The position numbers and the translations under genes were made by a program. Shown here one piece after another: positions 18,698-28,061 of a stretch of DNA of 64,000 bases. Position 1 is the first letter of the stretch. Every line of letters begins with the position of its first letter. The stretch is from Paenibacillus sp. BIC5C1 (GTDB lineage: Bacteria > Bacillota > Bacilli > Paenibacillales > Paenibacillaceae): positions 5,580,001 through 5,644,000 of the forward strand of contig NZ_CP135922.1 in NCBI RefSeq assembly GCF_032399705.1, in the 5' to 3' direction. The notes under the pieces are model-generated. The model was not told where the DNA came from. It ran no database searches and saw only the letters and a program-made list of their open reading frames with translations.

Positions 18698-18731
18698 AAA
18701 AAAAGCGCCCCCTTCATAATGAAGGAGACGC
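18698..18731 (-). terminator. Terminator after the zinc-ribbon gene
   Basis: On the minus strand GCGTCTCCTTCATTATGAAGGGGGCGC folds to a stem of about 12 bp with an ATTA loop and is followed by seven Ts. It is the first terminator downstream of the yrrD / zinc-ribbon pair and lies 65 bases before the AI-2E gene. The 150 bases between it and the zinc-ribbon stop hold nothing I recognise. Confidence 0.8.
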
Positions 18732-18878
18732 ATCTTGTGATCCGGGTTAGCATATATTTATACAAGTTCCCTTGAACCACTATGTAACCGCAGCTATATA
18801 CATCTGTCATCATTTCATGACAGCATTCAATGACAGTCTTTGTCATGAAACCGCATATAGAAGAAGTTAAACTTCTTA

Positions 18879-19094
18879 TTAAGAAGAAGCATGAAGATGA
18901 GGGAAGTCTTGCGGCAGCTCTTCCCCGAAGAACAGATCATCGAGGGAACTGAGCGTGCCGTCTTCTTCCACTTGGTATACAGACATTTTCTCACCGTTCA
19001 CTGTTAATTCGATAAAGCATCCCCAGCAATAAAACTGGTGGGAACCGATTTTCCCAATATCTTTGGAACTACAGTTTGGACATTTCATATTCAT
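18879..19094 (-). CDS. Small zinc-ribbon protein, function unknown
   Basis: This 71-residue protein starts MNMKCPNCSSKDIGKIG and has a second cysteine pair in FYCWGCFIE, giving a CxxC-x17-CxxC zinc-ribbon pattern typical of small nucleic-acid-binding or assembly proteins. The C-terminal half is acidic (EEDGTLSSLDDLFFGEELPQ) and ends HLHASS. I do not recognise a named family. Either ATG 19094 or ATG 19088 could be the start; GGTGA lies directly before the first, so the second has better spacing. The gene begins 4 bases after the PRC-barrel gene stop and is probably translated with it. Confidence 0.7.
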   Translation of the reverse strand: MNMKCPNCSSKDIGKIGSHQFYCWGCFIELTVNGEKMSVYQVEEDGTLSSLDDLFFGEELPQDFPHLHASS

Positions 19095-19098
19095 TCAC

Positions 19099-19620
19099 CT
19101 ATCCATTAACAGAATGAATGGCATTTTCCAAGCGCTGTTCACTCAGCGGCGGCACCATAATGGCACTTTCCCCAATAGACATATCGCTTGTACATGGCAG
19201 CCATTTGCGGCCCTCAATCAAATCGGACACAAAACCGTCCGTAATTTCAATCCCTATTATTGTATTTCCCAACTCCTGGTCAAAATAAACATCAGAGACA
19301 CGTCCAAGCAGCAAACCTTCTTCAGTGAGCACGGACATCTCCTTCAATTTAGACTGGCCGAGGAGGTACGTGTGTTTTATGTCGTCGGCTCCCGTTTTGC
19401 GGACAGCCTGTTGATTACGGATCATGACGGCATCTTCGCCGTAGGCAACGATATCTTGCCACTGCACGATTTTGACATGACTGGTAAACAGGCCTTTGTT
19501 TTCAAGTTCAATGCCTTCAATTTTCCAATCGTCATTCACAATGAAATCCTGGATTTTACCGACCTGCTTTCCATCCTCAACGTCAAAAACGGCAAGTCCG
19601 ATCATTTCCTGAAGCTTCAT
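19099..19620 (-). CDS. PRC-barrel domain protein (YrrD-like)
   Basis: This 173-residue protein has two PRC-barrel-like units. The first begins MIGLAVFDVEDGKQVGKIQDF and the second is around GLLLGRVSDVYFDQELGNTI. PRC-barrels are small beta domains found in photosynthetic reaction centre H subunits and in RimM; in bacilli the exact role of YrrD is not known. Position near iscS, cymR and mnmA agrees with yrrD in B. subtilis. The ATG at 19620 has a strong GAGGAGG site 8 bases upstream. No hydrophobic helix is present, so it is likely cytoplasmic. It is followed closely by the zinc-ribbon gene. Confidence 0.8.
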   Translation of the reverse strand: MKLQEMIGLAVFDVEDGKQVGKIQDFIVNDDWKIEGIELENKGLFTSHVKIVQWQDIVAYGEDAVMIRNQQAVRKTGADDIKHTYLLGQSKLKEMSVLTEEGLLLGRVSDVYFDQELGNTIIGIEITDGFVSDLIEGRKWLPCTSDMSIGESAIMVPPLSEQRLENAIHSVNG

Positions 19621-19784
19621 CGCAGGGTCCTCCTCATCTTCTTATCATTAAATAGTCGCGGCGCTATTGCTAGGTATGCCCAAAGTTGATGAGTGGCAAT
19701 CAGACGCCGATCATCAAAACCGCTTCTATCCAACCGATGAAATGGAACTTCTTCCCTCCTTCTGTTCCATGTGCAAAGAGCCCC

Positions 19785-20936
19785 TTAGGCTCTATTACGC
19801 AGTCGCCCAAGAATGGTTCCAATTTTTTCGGCGGTTATCATGATTTCTTCCGTAGTATTACCCAACCCCCAGCTAAAACGAATCGCGGAATGCAAAAATG
19901 TCTCCGGCAGCTTCATCGCTTTCAGTACATGGGATACTTCGAGTGAACCAGAAGTACATGCCGAACCGCTCGCAACTGCGATGCCTTCCATATCCAGATT
20001 CATGAGCATCGTCTCTGTGGATACTTCCGGAAAGCTGATGTTCAGGATATTGGGCAGCGTATATTCCGGATGTCCGTTAACGTGGAAATGCTCCAATCCT
20101 ACATACTGCTCCAATTGTTCCAGCAGCAATGATCGCAATGCCAGATCATGTTCACGTCGTGCCTCGGCTTGTTCTCCTGATATTTTCAACGCCTCCGCAA
20201 AGCCAGCGATACCCGCAATATTCTCGGTACCTGCACGTCGCTGCCGTTCCTGAAGGCCACCGTGAGATCTCGCTTCTAGCACAATTCCACGCCGTATATA
20301 GAGTGCACCCACGCCTTGAGGGCCATTAATTTTATGAGCAGAGAAGCTGATCAGATCCACAGGCAGTTCCTTGCAGGAAATTCCCTGGCTGCCAAGAGCC
20401 TGAACTGCATCAGTATGGAACAAAATATCATGTTGACGAGCCAGTTCACCAATTTCGCGGATAGGCTGAATTGTGCCCACTTCATTGTTGGCATACATCA
20501 TGGTGATCAACACTGTATCGGGCCGAATGGCCTCTTTCAGCTCTTCCAGACGTATTCTTCCGTACTCATCTACAGGCAAATAAGTCACGTCATAGCCTTG
20601 TCGCTCCAGCTCCTGACAAGTATGCAGTACCGCATGATGTTCAATGGCCGTTGTAATGATGTGCCGTCCCCGTTCGTTTCTCGCTGAAACAGCGCCAAAT
20701 ATCGCCAGATTGTCACTTTCCGTGCCGCCTCCGGTAAATACGAGTTCATCTGGGAAACAACCCAAAGACGCCGCAATGACATCCCTTGCTCCACTGACGG
20801 TCCGTTTGGCTTCACGCCCAAAGGCGTGGATACTTGATGCATTGCCATATTGCCCTGTCATCACTTTCATCATCGCTTCCGCGACTTGTGGGTGCATAGG
20901 TGTAGATGCGGCGTGATCCAAATATATTCTTTTCAT
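19785..20936 (-). CDS. iscS: Cysteine desulfurase (IscS/NifS family, YrvO-like)
   Basis: The 383-residue PLP enzyme removes sulfur from cysteine and passes it on as persulfide. The PLP lysine lies in SFSAHKINGPQG, the PLP-contact histidine in TDAVQALGSQG and AIEHHAVL, and the catalytic cysteine in ASGSACTSGSLEVSHVL. In B. subtilis YrvO sits beside trmU (mnmA) and supplies sulfur for 2-thiouridine at tRNA position 34; the same pairing here suggests the same job. ATG 20936 follows GGGGTG by 6 bases; the in-frame GTG three codons earlier is part of that site. A palindrome separates it from cymR. Confidence 0.93.
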   Translation of the reverse strand: MKRIYLDHAASTPMHPQVAEAMMKVMTGQYGNASSIHAFGREAKRTVSGARDVIAASLGCFPDELVFTGGGTESDNLAIFGAVSARNERGRHIITTAIEHHAVLHTCQELERQGYDVTYLPVDEYGRIRLEELKEAIRPDTVLITMMYANNEVGTIQPIREIGELARQHDILFHTDAVQALGSQGISCKELPVDLISFSAHKINGPQGVGALYIRRGIVLEARSHGGLQERQRRAGTENIAGIAGFAEALKISGEQAEARREHDLALRSLLLEQLEQYVGLEHFHVNGHPEYTLPNILNISFPEVSTETMLMNLDMEGIAVASGSACTSGSLEVSHVLKAMKLPETFLHSAIRFSWGLGNTTEEIMITAEKIGTILGRLRNRA

Positions 20937-21000
20937 TGATTTCACCCCGTTATATGTTGGACTTCCATATTTTCAAACCATAAAGTAGCTTGTTGCATGG

Positions 21001-21027
21001 CTAAAGCCCCCAATATGGGGGCTTTAG
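21001..21027. terminator. Long palindrome between cymR and iscS
   Basis: CTAAAGCCCCCA-ATA-TGGGGGCTTTAG is a perfect 12-bp inverted repeat with a 3-base loop. In the minus direction the stem ends in CTTTAG without a longer U-run, so it may be a partial terminator or an mRNA-processing hairpin that separates cymR from iscS expression. Confidence 0.55.
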
Positions 21028-21059
21028 TGTGTCGTCTGTGATGCTCATCACCAACTATG

Positions 21060-21479
21060 TTAGATATAGAACATGTAGGAGTCTTTTTGTTCTTGATCCT
21101 GGAATGTAATCAGATCTTTCAGCGTTGTTGAATCCAATACTTCTGCAATGCTGTCACGGATGCGCAACCACAAGTCGCGCTTCGCCGGATCATCTTCCTC
21201 TGTGAAATCCACTGGAGAGATCGGACCTTCCAGTACACGAATAACATCCCCTGCCGTTACAGTAGCAGGGTCGCCTGCCAGAATGTAACCGCCGTAGGCG
21301 CCACGGATACTTTTGACCAGTCCTGCATTACGCAGAGGAGCGATCAATTGCTCCAAATAATGCTCCGAGAGCTGGTTGCGCTCGGCAATACTTTTCAAAG
21401 ATGTCGGGCCTTCGCCTGTTCTGGCTGCCAGCTCCATCATGATTGTGAGGCCGTAACGGCCTTTTGTCGATATTTTCAA
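21060..21479 (-). CDS. cymR: Rrf2 family regulator CymR
   Basis: The 139-residue winged-helix repressor matches CymR, the master regulator of cysteine metabolism in Bacillus, which works in complex with the cysteine synthase CysK. It begins with the typical KISTKGRYGLTIMMELA and the recognition region LSEHYLEQLIAPLRNAGLVK. No cysteine Fe-S triad is seen, in line with CymR rather than IscR. The start is a TTG at 21479 (AGAGGTGA 5 bases upstream); the 15 earlier codons in frame do not fit the family. The gene is divergent from mnmA and upstream of iscS on the same strand. Confidence 0.9.
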   Translation of the reverse strand: MKISTKGRYGLTIMMELAARTGEGPTSLKSIAERNQLSEHYLEQLIAPLRNAGLVKSIRGAYGGYILAGDPATVTAGDVIRVLEGPISPVDFTEEDDPAKRDLWLRIRDSIAEVLDSTTLKDLITFQDQEQKDSYMFYI

Positions 21480-21739
21480 AGGAGTCACCTCTTTCAATTT
21501 TCGAAAAAACAAGTTGTAAAACATAAAATAACAGGATGTGGTCCAAGACCGTCTTTCCAGGATCCGCCACAGCGGGATATGAAAAATACAGACCTAGTCC
21601 CTCTAATCCTCCGTATTCCGATCATAACCCTCAGCTAATGTTAACATATCTGCATGCTTTATGGAAAAGAAAGATTGACGAAATTGCAAAATGTGCGCCT
21701 GTGGTGGACACTATCCAAAGTTGGCCGGGTGTATCGTAA

Positions 21740-22924
<1,185 letters not shown>

Positions 22925-22991
22925 TAGATTCAATAACAAAAATGAATCCATCCCCGTATGGATTTTGCGCAATACCCTGTATTCCTATAAC

Positions 22992-23034
22992 AAAAGCCAT
23001 CTTTCATGTATACCATGACGGATGGCTTTTTTCC
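22992..23034. terminator. Bidirectional terminator between mnmA and the crcB genes
   Basis: AAAAGCCATC and GATGGCTTTT pair, with an inner CATG/CATG arm, followed by TTTTTTCC on the plus strand and a T-rich tract (TTTTGTTAT) on the minus strand. It sits between the convergent stops of mnmA and crcB. Confidence 0.85.
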
Positions 23035-23068
23035 TTCTTTTTCCTGCAAAAAAAATAATTATTTTCAC

Positions 23069-23428
23069 TTATGCAGCCAGCCACACTCCTGCAAAAGAGG
23101 CCGCAACCCCTATCAGTACCGAACTTGTGATGTATATAACAGCTCTGAAGTAACGTTCCTGCCCCATCAGACCAAGGGTCTCATATCCAAACGTAGAGAA
23201 TGTGGTATACGCGCCGCAAAATCCGGTACCCCCTATCACCCAGACTACGTCTGGGATTGAATCTGACTGATGCCAGCCATAGAGCAATCCAAGTAACAGA
23301 GAACCACTGATATTAATGACCCATGTCCCCCATGGGAAGGCCGTTCCGAGCGAACCGGATATCCATCGACCCAAACTGTAGCGAAGCACCGCACCCAGCA
23401 TTCCTGCAAGACCAATCCAGATGATCAA
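23069..23428 (-). CDS. crcB: Fluoride channel CrcB/FluC, subunit 1
   Basis: This 119-residue four-helix membrane protein exports fluoride as a dual-topology dimer. The family signatures are GMLGAVLRYSLGRW, GTWVINISGSLLLG and GTGFCGAYTTFSTFGYE (the Phe/Thr-lined pore and central Na+ site region). It starts with TTG at 23428, which overlaps the TGA of the upstream crcB gene by 4 bases (TTGA), so the two are translationally coupled. Two adjacent crcB genes usually encode the two halves of an antiparallel heterodimer. No fluoride riboswitch motif was seen upstream of the pair. Confidence 0.9.
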   Translation of the reverse strand: MIIWIGLAGMLGAVLRYSLGRWISGSLGTAFPWGTWVINISGSLLLGLLYGWHQSDSIPDVVWVIGGTGFCGAYTTFSTFGYETLGLMGQERYFRAVIYITSSVLIGVAASFAGVWLAA

Positions 23429-23826
23429 GGTGCAACACCGTCCTGCGTCGGTTTACCCAACATTCGCTGACCAACCTTAATCCCCAATGCACACAGTAAT
23501 AACCCTGCGAGTAAACTCACAACGAGGTATATAACAGCCTTACCCCACATTCCTCCTTCAGATAAACGGACCATATCGAGAGTAAAGGTGGAGAATGTGG
23601 TGAATGCCCCGGTAAACCCCGTTCCAATCGCAAGACGCAGTTGAGGCGTTATTTTACCTGGAACAGCTATGGTGAAGAACCAACCCAAAAACAGGCTCCC
23701 AATGGCATTGATCAGCAACACTGCCCAAGGGAAGCCTTCATTGGCTGCTGGCATCCATAACTGTATCCCATATCGGCATAACGTACCCAAAATCCCACCG
23801 ATTCCAATATAAAAAATTTCTTTCAT
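23425..23826 (-). CDS. crcB: Fluoride channel CrcB/FluC, subunit 2
   Basis: This 133-residue four-helix protein is the second member of a tandem crcB pair. Signatures are GGILGTLCRYGIQLW, LLINAIGSLFLGW and GTGFTGAFTTFSTFTLD. It is slightly longer than its partner at the C-terminus (KVGQRMLGKPTQDGVAP), which is positively charged and could help fix topology. ATG 23826 has GGGAG 11 bases upstream. The rarA stop is only 28 bases before it, so the order rarA-crcB-crcB reads as one transcript ending at the terminator 22992-23034. Confidence 0.9.
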   Translation of the reverse strand: MKEIFYIGIGGILGTLCRYGIQLWMPAANEGFPWAVLLINAIGSLFLGWFFTIAVPGKITPQLRLAIGTGFTGAFTTFSTFTLDMVRLSEGGMWGKAVIYLVVSLLAGLLLCALGIKVGQRMLGKPTQDGVAP

Positions 23827-23854
23827 TGTTCAAGCATCTCCCGGGTTATCGTTC

Positions 23855-25162
23855 TTACAGATCTCTGCGTCGCTGTTGATTTAGACGAATCTTGGATTCG
23901 TTGCCTTGTTCCGTTGCTTCATAGAAAACACGACGTGAGAGCTGTTTCGGTAAATATTCCTGCTTCACGTAATGACCCGGATAATTATGCGGGTATTGGT
24001 AGCCTTCATGACCCAGCTTCACTGCACCGGAATAATGAGTATCCCTGAGATGAAGAGGCACCTCAGCCGATTTCACCTCATCAATGGCATTCATCGCTTT
24101 GGAGATTGCCGTGTACACCGCATTGGATTTTGGACTTTCAACAGCAAACAGAATCGCTTGGGCAATGTTCAGCTTGGCTTCAGGCCAGCCATTATTGCGA
24201 TAAGCATCCAGCGCCCCGATGGCCTGGGTCATCGCCTGCGGATTTGCAAGTCCAATATCTTCACTGCTCGCTGCAATCAGACGACGTATAAACGTCATCG
24301 GGTCCATGCCCAGCTTCTCTACCGCATATAGAAACCAGAACAGTGCTGCATCACTGGAACCCCGGATGCTTTTATGAAATGCCGACAGTACATCATATTG
24401 TGTCGATTCATCTGCCTTCACAATCGGACGACGTATGGATTCTTCAGCTACATCAAGCGTAATGTGAATCGATCCATCCTTCTCTGGCGGTGTAGTCAGA
24501 GCAGCAAGTTCCAAGGCGTTTAGCGCACGCCGAATATCGCCATTGGCCATCGTCGCAATATGCTCCAATGCCTCGTCGTCGGCCTGCAGGTCCATGAATC
24601 CCAAACCTTTATCCGCATCCGCCAGTGCACGGCGCATTGCAATCAGCGAATGCTCTTTGTTCAAAGACTCCAGCTGAAACAGAGTGGAACGGCTCATCAA
24701 GGCCCCGTTCACATAATGAAAGGGATTCTCTGTCGTAGCGCCGATAAAAATAATCGTGCCCTTCTCTACCGCGGGCAGCAGCGCATCCTGACGTGAACTA
24801 TTAAATCGGTGTACTTCATCGAGGAACAAAATGGTTTTTGTTCCATACAACTGCTTGTTCGTTTGCGCCTGCTCAATGACCTCACGTACATCCTTGACGG
24901 AAGCATCCACCGCATTCAGACGGACAAACTGCCCTTGGGTATGCTGGGAAATGATATGTGCCAGTGTCGTCTTGCCACACCCCGGAGGACCGTATAGCAA
25001 GATGGACGAGATCTGATCCGCTTCAATGGCGCGCCGGAGCAATTTCCCCGGTCCTATAATGTGCTCTTGCCCAATATATTCATCAAGCCGCTCAGGCCGC
25101 ATTCGGTCAGCGAGCAGTCTTGCTTGAGGTTCTGAATCTTGCTGAAATGAAAATAAATCCAT
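23855..25162 (-). CDS. rarA: Replication-associated recombination protein RarA (MgsA, YrvN)
   Basis: The 435-residue AAA+ ATPase acts at stalled forks and single-strand DNA. Walker A is GPPGCGKT (58-65) and Walker B ILFLDEVHRF; sensor 1 is GATTENPFHYVNGALMSR, and the C-terminal MgsA tetramerisation region runs through FIRRLIAASSEDIGLANP and SGAVKLGHEGYQYPHNYPGH. In B. subtilis yrvN lies between cymR and yrvM; here yrvM (tcdA) is 9 kb away, so an insertion has split the neighbourhood. The ATG at 25162 has AAGGAAG upstream. Two crcB genes follow on the same transcript. Confidence 0.94.
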   Translation of the reverse strand: MDLFSFQQDSEPQARLLADRMRPERLDEYIGQEHIIGPGKLLRRAIEADQISSILLYGPPGCGKTTLAHIISQHTQGQFVRLNAVDASVKDVREVIEQAQTNKQLYGTKTILFLDEVHRFNSSRQDALLPAVEKGTIIFIGATTENPFHYVNGALMSRSTLFQLESLNKEHSLIAMRRALADADKGLGFMDLQADDEALEHIATMANGDIRRALNALELAALTTPPEKDGSIHITLDVAEESIRRPIVKADESTQYDVLSAFHKSIRGSSDAALFWFLYAVEKLGMDPMTFIRRLIAASSEDIGLANPQAMTQAIGALDAYRNNGWPEAKLNIAQAILFAVESPKSNAVYTAISKAMNAIDEVKSAEVPLHLRDTHYSGAVKLGHEGYQYPHNYPGHYVKQEYLPKQLSRRVFYEATEQGNESKIRLNQQRRRDL

Positions 25163-25213
25163 TGCTCATCACTTCCTTAACGGATTGCCTTTACTTGTTC
25201 CTTAAAATTCTGA

Positions 25214-26092
25214 TTAATCGCTATTCTCTATCATATCATACTCCCGTGGCAGCATCCCCATAAATGCGCCCAGCGCACTGCTGACAAAGGCATCCTTGCG
25301 TGTGATAAAATGAGTCATCATCCGATTCAAGCCTACCGGAAGTGTGTGCTTGCGCAGTAATCCATTTTCAATCTGATGCCGAATGACGATCTCTGGTAAC
25401 AGCGAAATTCCCATGCCGGATGTGACCCCGCTAATAATCGCTTCGAGGGTCCCAAATTCCATAATAACCGGACGGGTTACACCGCTAACCGCTAACCATT
25501 CCTCCAAAACCTGACGATATGAGCACCCCATGCTGTAGACCAGAATCGGTTTGCTGGTGAGTTCTTCGCCTTCCGGCCCCATACCGGAGGAGACAACGAA
25601 TAGTTCCTCATCGTATACGGGAGTAGAAGCAATATCAGGGTGGTCACACGAGCAACCTATAAATGCCCCTTCCAATTCATACCCCATAACCTGATCCATA
25701 AGCACTTGGGAGTTACCTGTAGTCAATGATAAGGAGACAGCCGGATGCTGCTTATAATATTTTGCAAAAAGCTCAGGTAAACGTACTGCTGCGGCGGTCT
25801 GCGTGGAGCCTATGCGTAGTGGTCCAGAAGGTTCAATTGTAGATCTCAACGCTTTACCCGCCTCATCGAGCAGGCCTACAATTTTATCTGCATAGGTCAG
25901 CAGCATCTCACCGGCTGGAGATAACGTCATCCCCCGATTATGACGGATAAATAGCAGTGTCCCTACTTCCGATTCCAGATGTCGTATTCTTGCTGTCACA
26001 TTGGACTGCACGTAACCGAGTCGCTCCGCAGCTCGAGTCAGATTTCCTTCTTTTGCGACACATTGAAATATCCTCAAATCCCCACTCTCCAT
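25214..26092 (-). CDS. LysR family transcriptional regulator
   Basis: The 292-residue protein has the LysR N-terminal winged helix (LRIFQCVAKEGNLTRAAERLGY, here quoted only to mark about residues 6-27; then VQSNVTARIRHLE) and a periplasmic-binding-protein-like effector domain from about residue 90 (GPLRIGSTQTAAAVRLPEL). It most resembles CysL/YtlI/CzcR-type regulators, but the effector cannot be told. The ATG at 26092 has GGGAGG 8 bases upstream. It is divergent from the SDR-EamA operon, with a palindrome (26129-26143) between the two, the usual arrangement for a LysR regulator and its target. Confidence 0.9.
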   Translation of the reverse strand: MESGDLRIFQCVAKEGNLTRAAERLGYVQSNVTARIRHLESEVGTLLFIRHNRGMTLSPAGEMLLTYADKIVGLLDEAGKALRSTIEPSGPLRIGSTQTAAAVRLPELFAKYYKQHPAVSLSLTTGNSQVLMDQVMGYELEGAFIGCSCDHPDIASTPVYDEELFVVSSGMGPEGEELTSKPILVYSMGCSYRQVLEEWLAVSGVTRPVIMEFGTLEAIISGVTSGMGISLLPEIVIRHQIENGLLRKHTLPVGLNRMMTHFITRKDAFVSSALGAFMGMLPREYDMIENSD

Positions 26093-26128
26093 TGTAAACC
26101 TCCCAACTATGACTCTATCTATTCAGAC

Positions 26129-26143
26129 ATCATTTAAAATGAT
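26129..26143. promoter_or_regulatory. Likely LysR operator
   Basis: ATCATTTAAAATGAT is a perfect interrupted palindrome that fits the T-N11-A rule of LysR binding sites. It lies 37 bases from the lysR start and about 22 bases upstream of the SDR -35 box. Confidence 0.55.
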
Positions 26144-26164
26144 ATCCAATCCATTAACAATCAT

Positions 26165-26193
26165 TATACAGTATAGCTGCTTCGAGCTACAAT
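26165..26193 (+). promoter_or_regulatory. Sigma-A promoter of the SDR-EamA operon
   Basis: TATACA (4 of 6), a 17-base spacer, and TACAAT (5 of 6). The start of the SDR gene is about 50 bases downstream. The poor -35 box fits an activator-dependent promoter next to the LysR palindrome. Confidence 0.5.
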
Positions 26194-26248
26194 CGGGATA
26201 GATCAGAACACAGCACTTCTATTCGCTGAGTTCACTTAAGGAGTGTTA

Positions 26249-26995
26249 ATGATGATGGACTGGACGAACACCGTAGCCTTGGTAACCGGAGGTGGCACAG
26301 GTATTGGCCGAGCTACCAGTGTACTGCTCGCTAGTCGTGGAGCCACCGTTGCCGTTAATTACTCTCGTTCCCAGGATGAGGCCGAAGAGACTGTTCAACA
26401 TATTCTGAATACGGGAGGTCATGCTTTTGCAATTCGAGCCAATGTGGCTTCCGATGTAGAGGTTCGCCAAATGGTGGCCTTGATCACTGAAAAAGTTGGT
26501 CCTGTGACCGCACTCGTAAATAACGCCAGCATTACGCATCATATCCCAATGAAGGATCTGGAATCCGTAACGGATGACATATGGAATGAACTATATGACG
26601 TCAATGTTAAAGGCATGTTTTACTGCGCACGAGCAGTAGCGAAGGGAATGCAGCAAGCAGGCCAAGGCGCAATTGTTAACCTTGGCAGTATAGCTGGCAG
26701 CACAGGATCAGGGTCCTCCCTTCCTTACGCCGTTTCCAAGGCAGCAGTTCACGGTTTGACGAAGTCTTTGGCACATGCGCTATCCCCCGACATTCGGGTT
26801 AACGCCATTATTCCGGGTGCAGTCGCCACCCGTTGGTGGGCAGGAAAGGAAGAACAAATGCATCGTCTGGGCGGTGAGTTATTGTTGCAGCGAATAGCGG
26901 CAGGCGAAGACATTGCATATATGATATGCGCCGCACTGGAGCAACCATCCATGACCGGACAACTGATTACAGTAGATAGCGGTCAGACGTTATGA
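26249..26995 (+). CDS. Short-chain dehydrogenase/reductase (SDR)
   Basis: The 248-residue classical SDR oxidoreductase uses NAD(P)H. The cofactor motif is VTGGGTGIGRAT, the structural motif NNAS, the catalytic serine is in LGSIAGSTG, and the YxxxK motif is YAVSK. It ends with the family-typical MTGQLITVDSGQTL. Substrate is unknown; FabG-like enzymes and sugar or alcohol dehydrogenases share these traits. AAGGAG stands 5 bases before the ATG at 26249, the first of three successive ATGs; 26252 is equally possible. It is transcribed with the EamA exporter and divergent from lysR, so the three probably form a regulated unit. Confidence 0.9.
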   Translation: MMMDWTNTVALVTGGGTGIGRATSVLLASRGATVAVNYSRSQDEAEETVQHILNTGGHAFAIRANVASDVEVRQMVALITEKVGPVTALVNNASITHHIPMKDLESVTDDIWNELYDVNVKGMFYCARAVAKGMQQAGQGAIVNLGSIAGSTGSGSSLPYAVSKAAVHGLTKSLAHALSPDIRVNAIIPGAVATRWWAGKEEQMHRLGGELLLQRIAAGEDIAYMICAALEQPSMTGQLITVDSGQTL

Positions 26996-27023
26996 GCACG
27001 GGAAGTAAAAGGGAGGAAGCCTG

Positions 27024-27926
27024 ATGAAGCCTTTAAAATATACGTTCCTGATCCTCGTGATCACGCTCATCATGGGAACCTCGTTTCCCGTAGGCAAAAT
27101 CGGTATGATGTATGCTCCTCCCTTTTTGTTAATGGCACTTCGCTATATATTGGCAGGAGCATTACTAGCGTGGATCATCAGAAAACGTCCCATGCCTGTG
27201 GGGTGGAAACAGTGGATGCAAATCGCCGTAATCGGTCTGTTCCAGTCGGCGGGAGTGATGGGCTGTGCCTACTACAGCATGAACTGGATTAGTTCGGGAG
27301 AATCCGCCATAATCACATTTACGAATCCGTTGCTTGTCATCATCCTGAGTGCTGCTCTATATGGTGTGTCCTATCGTTTTAGCCAGTGGACCGGTGTGGT
27401 TCTCGGATTTATCGGAGTGGCGTTAACCTTTGGATTCCATCTGAGTATGAGTCCTGGGACGTGGATTGGCTTTGGCGGCGCTGTCTCTTTTGCTGTATCT
27501 ACGTTGCTCATTAAACGCTGGGGTGCTGCTCATGATACATTTGTGCTTACCGCTTACCAAATGCTCGCTGGAGGCGCAGTACTGCTTCTACTGAGTGTGT
27601 TTACAGAGCAGCCTCATTTTATCGCAAATACAACATCCATCGTTGTCCTGGTATGGCTGACCATTTTCTGTTCCATCATTCAGTTCACCCTCTGGTTTTA
27701 TTTGCTGCATAACACAGATCCGGCCAAAACCAGTTCCTTTCTTTTTCTGGCGCCGCTGTTTGGACTGCTGTCGAGCTTCATCTTGTTGGAAGAGCGTGTC
27801 GGCTGGATTGTCGGTGCAGGTGGGGTAATGATCTGTCTGGGCATTTTCCTGGTTAATCGTCATCCCGCCAGTCATAAGTCCGATTTGGATAATCCGGGTT
27901 TGTCCCAACGCCCATCTGCAAGTTGA
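27024..27926 (+). CDS. EamA/DMT family transporter
   Basis: This 300-residue protein has ten hydrophobic helices in two EamA repeats (about 8-135 and 150-285). The repeats contain typical segments such as ITLIMGTSFPVGKIGMMYAP and FLAPLFGLLSSFILLEE. DMT-superfamily members export amino acids, nucleosides or small metabolites, or import others; the substrate here is unknown. The ATG at 27024 has GGGAGG 7 bases upstream and lies 28 bases after the SDR stop, so both are likely on one transcript under the LysR regulator. A strong terminator follows at 27993. Confidence 0.88.
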   Translation: MKPLKYTFLILVITLIMGTSFPVGKIGMMYAPPFLLMALRYILAGALLAWIIRKRPMPVGWKQWMQIAVIGLFQSAGVMGCAYYSMNWISSGESAIITFTNPLLVIILSAALYGVSYRFSQWTGVVLGFIGVALTFGFHLSMSPGTWIGFGGAVSFAVSTLLIKRWGAAHDTFVLTAYQMLAGGAVLLLLSVFTEQPHFIANTTSIVVLVWLTIFCSIIQFTLWFYLLHNTDPAKTSSFLFLAPLFGLLSSFILLEERVGWIVGAGGVMICLGIFLVNRHPASHKSDLDNPGLSQRPSAS

Positions 27927-27992
27927 CCAGTAGAAGAATAACAAGGAAACTTTAGGTGATCCACTCGTTAATAATACTCATCTGAGAACATA

Positions 27993-28030
27993 GAAAGAGC
28001 ATGGTGCTTTAATAGCGCCATGCTCTTTCT
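27993..28030. terminator. Bidirectional terminator between the EamA gene and helD
   Basis: AAAGAGCATGGTGC-TTTAATA-GCGCCATGCTCTTT is a stem of about 14 bp (one G-U) with T-rich tracts on both sides, placed between convergent stop codons. Confidence 0.88.
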
Positions 28031-28061
28031 ATATGTTAATGCTATGTTCAACAACAAAGGT

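Noticed and set aside
18661..18846. 61-codon minus-strand frame downstream of the zinc-ribbon gene
   Set aside because: It runs through a strong terminator stem and its T-run, lacks a ribosome site and looks random.
19755..19800. Small hairpin GAGCC-CCTTA-GGCTC at the iscS stop
   Set aside because: Only 5 bp with a short, interrupted T tract; too weak to call a terminator.
23827..23854. Fluoride riboswitch before the crcB pair
   Set aside because: The gap from rarA is only 28 bases, too short, and no riboswitch core is present.
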